Positions 63,326 through 63,685 of a stretch of 63,685 nt of DNA are shown here, piece after piece. The translations under genes and the position numbers were made by a program. Origin of the DNA: Thiomicrorhabdus sp033238645 (lineage in GTDB: Bacteria > Pseudomonadota > Gammaproteobacteria > Thiomicrospirales > Thiomicrospiraceae); assembly GCA_033238645.1 (NCBI GenBank), contig BQXR01000011.1, positions 1 through 63,685 on the forward strand, written 5' to 3'. The notes under the pieces are model-generated. The model saw only the letters and a list, made by a program, of their open reading frames with translations. It had not been told where the DNA came from and did no database searches. Each line of letters begins with the position of its first letter. The first letter of the stretch is position 1.

Positions 63326-63370
63326 TCGTTAGCTTGATATTAAATAACGGTTTTAAAATCGTAGTTAAAA

Positions 63371-63400
63371 CAAAAACACCGCATTTATGCGGTGTTTTTG
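63371..63400 (+). terminator. Terminator of tyrS
   Basis: CAAAAACACCGC pairs with GCGGTGTTTTTG around ATTTAT, followed by T-rich sequence. Confidence 0.92.
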
Positions 63401-63460
63401 TTTGTAGGCTTTAATTAGTGCCTCTGAGCGAATGAAATGTATCGCCGGGGATTTTGAATA

Positions 63461-63468
63461 GGGGGGGG
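63461..63468 (+). repeat. GAATA-G8 motif site beyond tyrS
   Basis: ATTTTGAATA followed by 8 G and TAAAG, between the tyrS terminator and the rRNA-type promoter. Confidence 0.8.
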
Positions 63469-63588
63469 TAAAGCCAGGTAAAACAGGCTGAATGTGCATA
63501 ACCCTGTGGATAAACCCTGAGTAAGTTGGTAGTAAACAGGGGTCATAAGAAAAGATCAATAAAAGTGATAAAAAAGACTGATTAGGGG

Positions 63589-63616
63589 TTGCGCTTGTCT
63601 ATGGATTGTATAGAAT
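63589..63616 (+). promoter_or_regulatory. Probable rRNA-operon type promoter
   Basis: TTGCGC and TAGAAT are 16 bp apart. A-rich DNA lies upstream (UP-element-like) and a GC-rich discriminator (ACGCCCCG) follows, typical of stringently controlled rRNA promoters. tyrS-16S order is known in some gammaproteobacteria. A hyphenated palindrome CAGCCTCGAGGCTG lies at 63653-63666. The rRNA genes themselves would be right of the window. Confidence 0.55.
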
Positions 63617-63685
63617 ACGCCCCGTTCCGAAGCAAACACGGTTTTAAGTGTTCAGCCTCGAGGCTGGAGTAGAAAGAGGTTAAAA

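Noticed and set aside
4771..63468. G runs as G-quadruplexes
   Set aside because: Each site has a single G tract without three nearby partners, so an intramolecular quadruplex cannot form.
63401..63685. 16S rRNA gene at the right edge
   Set aside because: Only a promoter-like region and leader are visible; no 16S sequence begins before 63685.
1..63685. Prophage, insertion sequence or integrative element
   Set aside because: No transposase, integrase, phage structural gene, terminal inverted repeats or tRNA attachment site were found.

Overview
The window reads as a chromosomal segment of a moderately AT-rich gammaproteobacterium. The support is the combination of SecB, YggX, RdgB, YicC, EfpL, MutY-YggX and MrcA-type genes with a type I-F CRISPR locus. 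A sulfur- or methane-associated marine lineage of the Thiotrichales/Piscirickettsiaceae kind is plausible, but that is inference from gene content. Most of the window is ordinary housekeeping DNA. No transposase, integrase, phage gene or tRNA was seen.

Layout. 1-2074: the 3' end of cas6f, a leader, and a type I-F CRISPR array of 31 identical repeats and 30 spacers, all 32 bp. 2120-5816: accessory genes (a frameshifted unknown, a methyltransferase, a DUF1059-like protein, a sulfotransferase, a porin). 5842-8588: a decayed tesA-ybbA-ybbP locus. 8741-16089: desaturase, adk, fructosamine-kinase family gene, mrcA, yicC, rdgB. 16166-28432: RNA-processing MBL enzyme, hemW, a GGDEF protein with a degenerate EAL domain, AsmA-like protein, trmB, mutY-yggX, hemE, secreted nuclease, rpmE2, rho, trxA. 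28825-36216: uvrD-fetA-fetB, a TlpA fusion, two adjacent pseudogenes (DUF1566 and PEP-CTERM), a cytochrome c lipoprotein. 36217-46551: CBS-PAS-GGDEF-EAL protein, efpL, pgm, cbpA, orphan dctP, ChaN-like lipoprotein, malic enzyme. 46696-50072: a chemoreceptor and an octa-repeat periplasmic protein. 50275-63400: gltBD, gpmI, yibN-grxC-secB-gpsA, trmL, pyrD, tyrS. The right edge carries a likely rRNA-type promoter pointing out of the window.

The most unusual signal is not a gene. Twenty runs of exactly 7 or 8 G (either strand) are scattered over the whole window. Twelve are preceded by GAGCA or GAACA, and two more by GAGTA or GAATA. The extended consensus is roughly A/T-rich, then T(T/C/A)GARCA, then G7-8, often followed by T. 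The sites lie between genes, often beside terminators, and inside conserved genes (mutY, rho, uvrD, pyrD and others), where they always encode Gly-Gly or Pro-Pro. Spacing (about one per 3-4.5 kb), a fixed core and an orientation bias suggest a genome-wide signal such as a DNA uptake sequence, a Chi-like recombination site or a protein-binding repeat. One frameshift, in the ybbP pseudogene, sits exactly at such a G run.

Other points of interest are the octa-repeat protein paired with the chemoreceptor, the deletion scar joining tesA and ybbA, a class 1B-type PyrD whose start lies 15 bp from the divergent trmL start, and a 24-bp near-repeat in front of two same-strand accessory genes.
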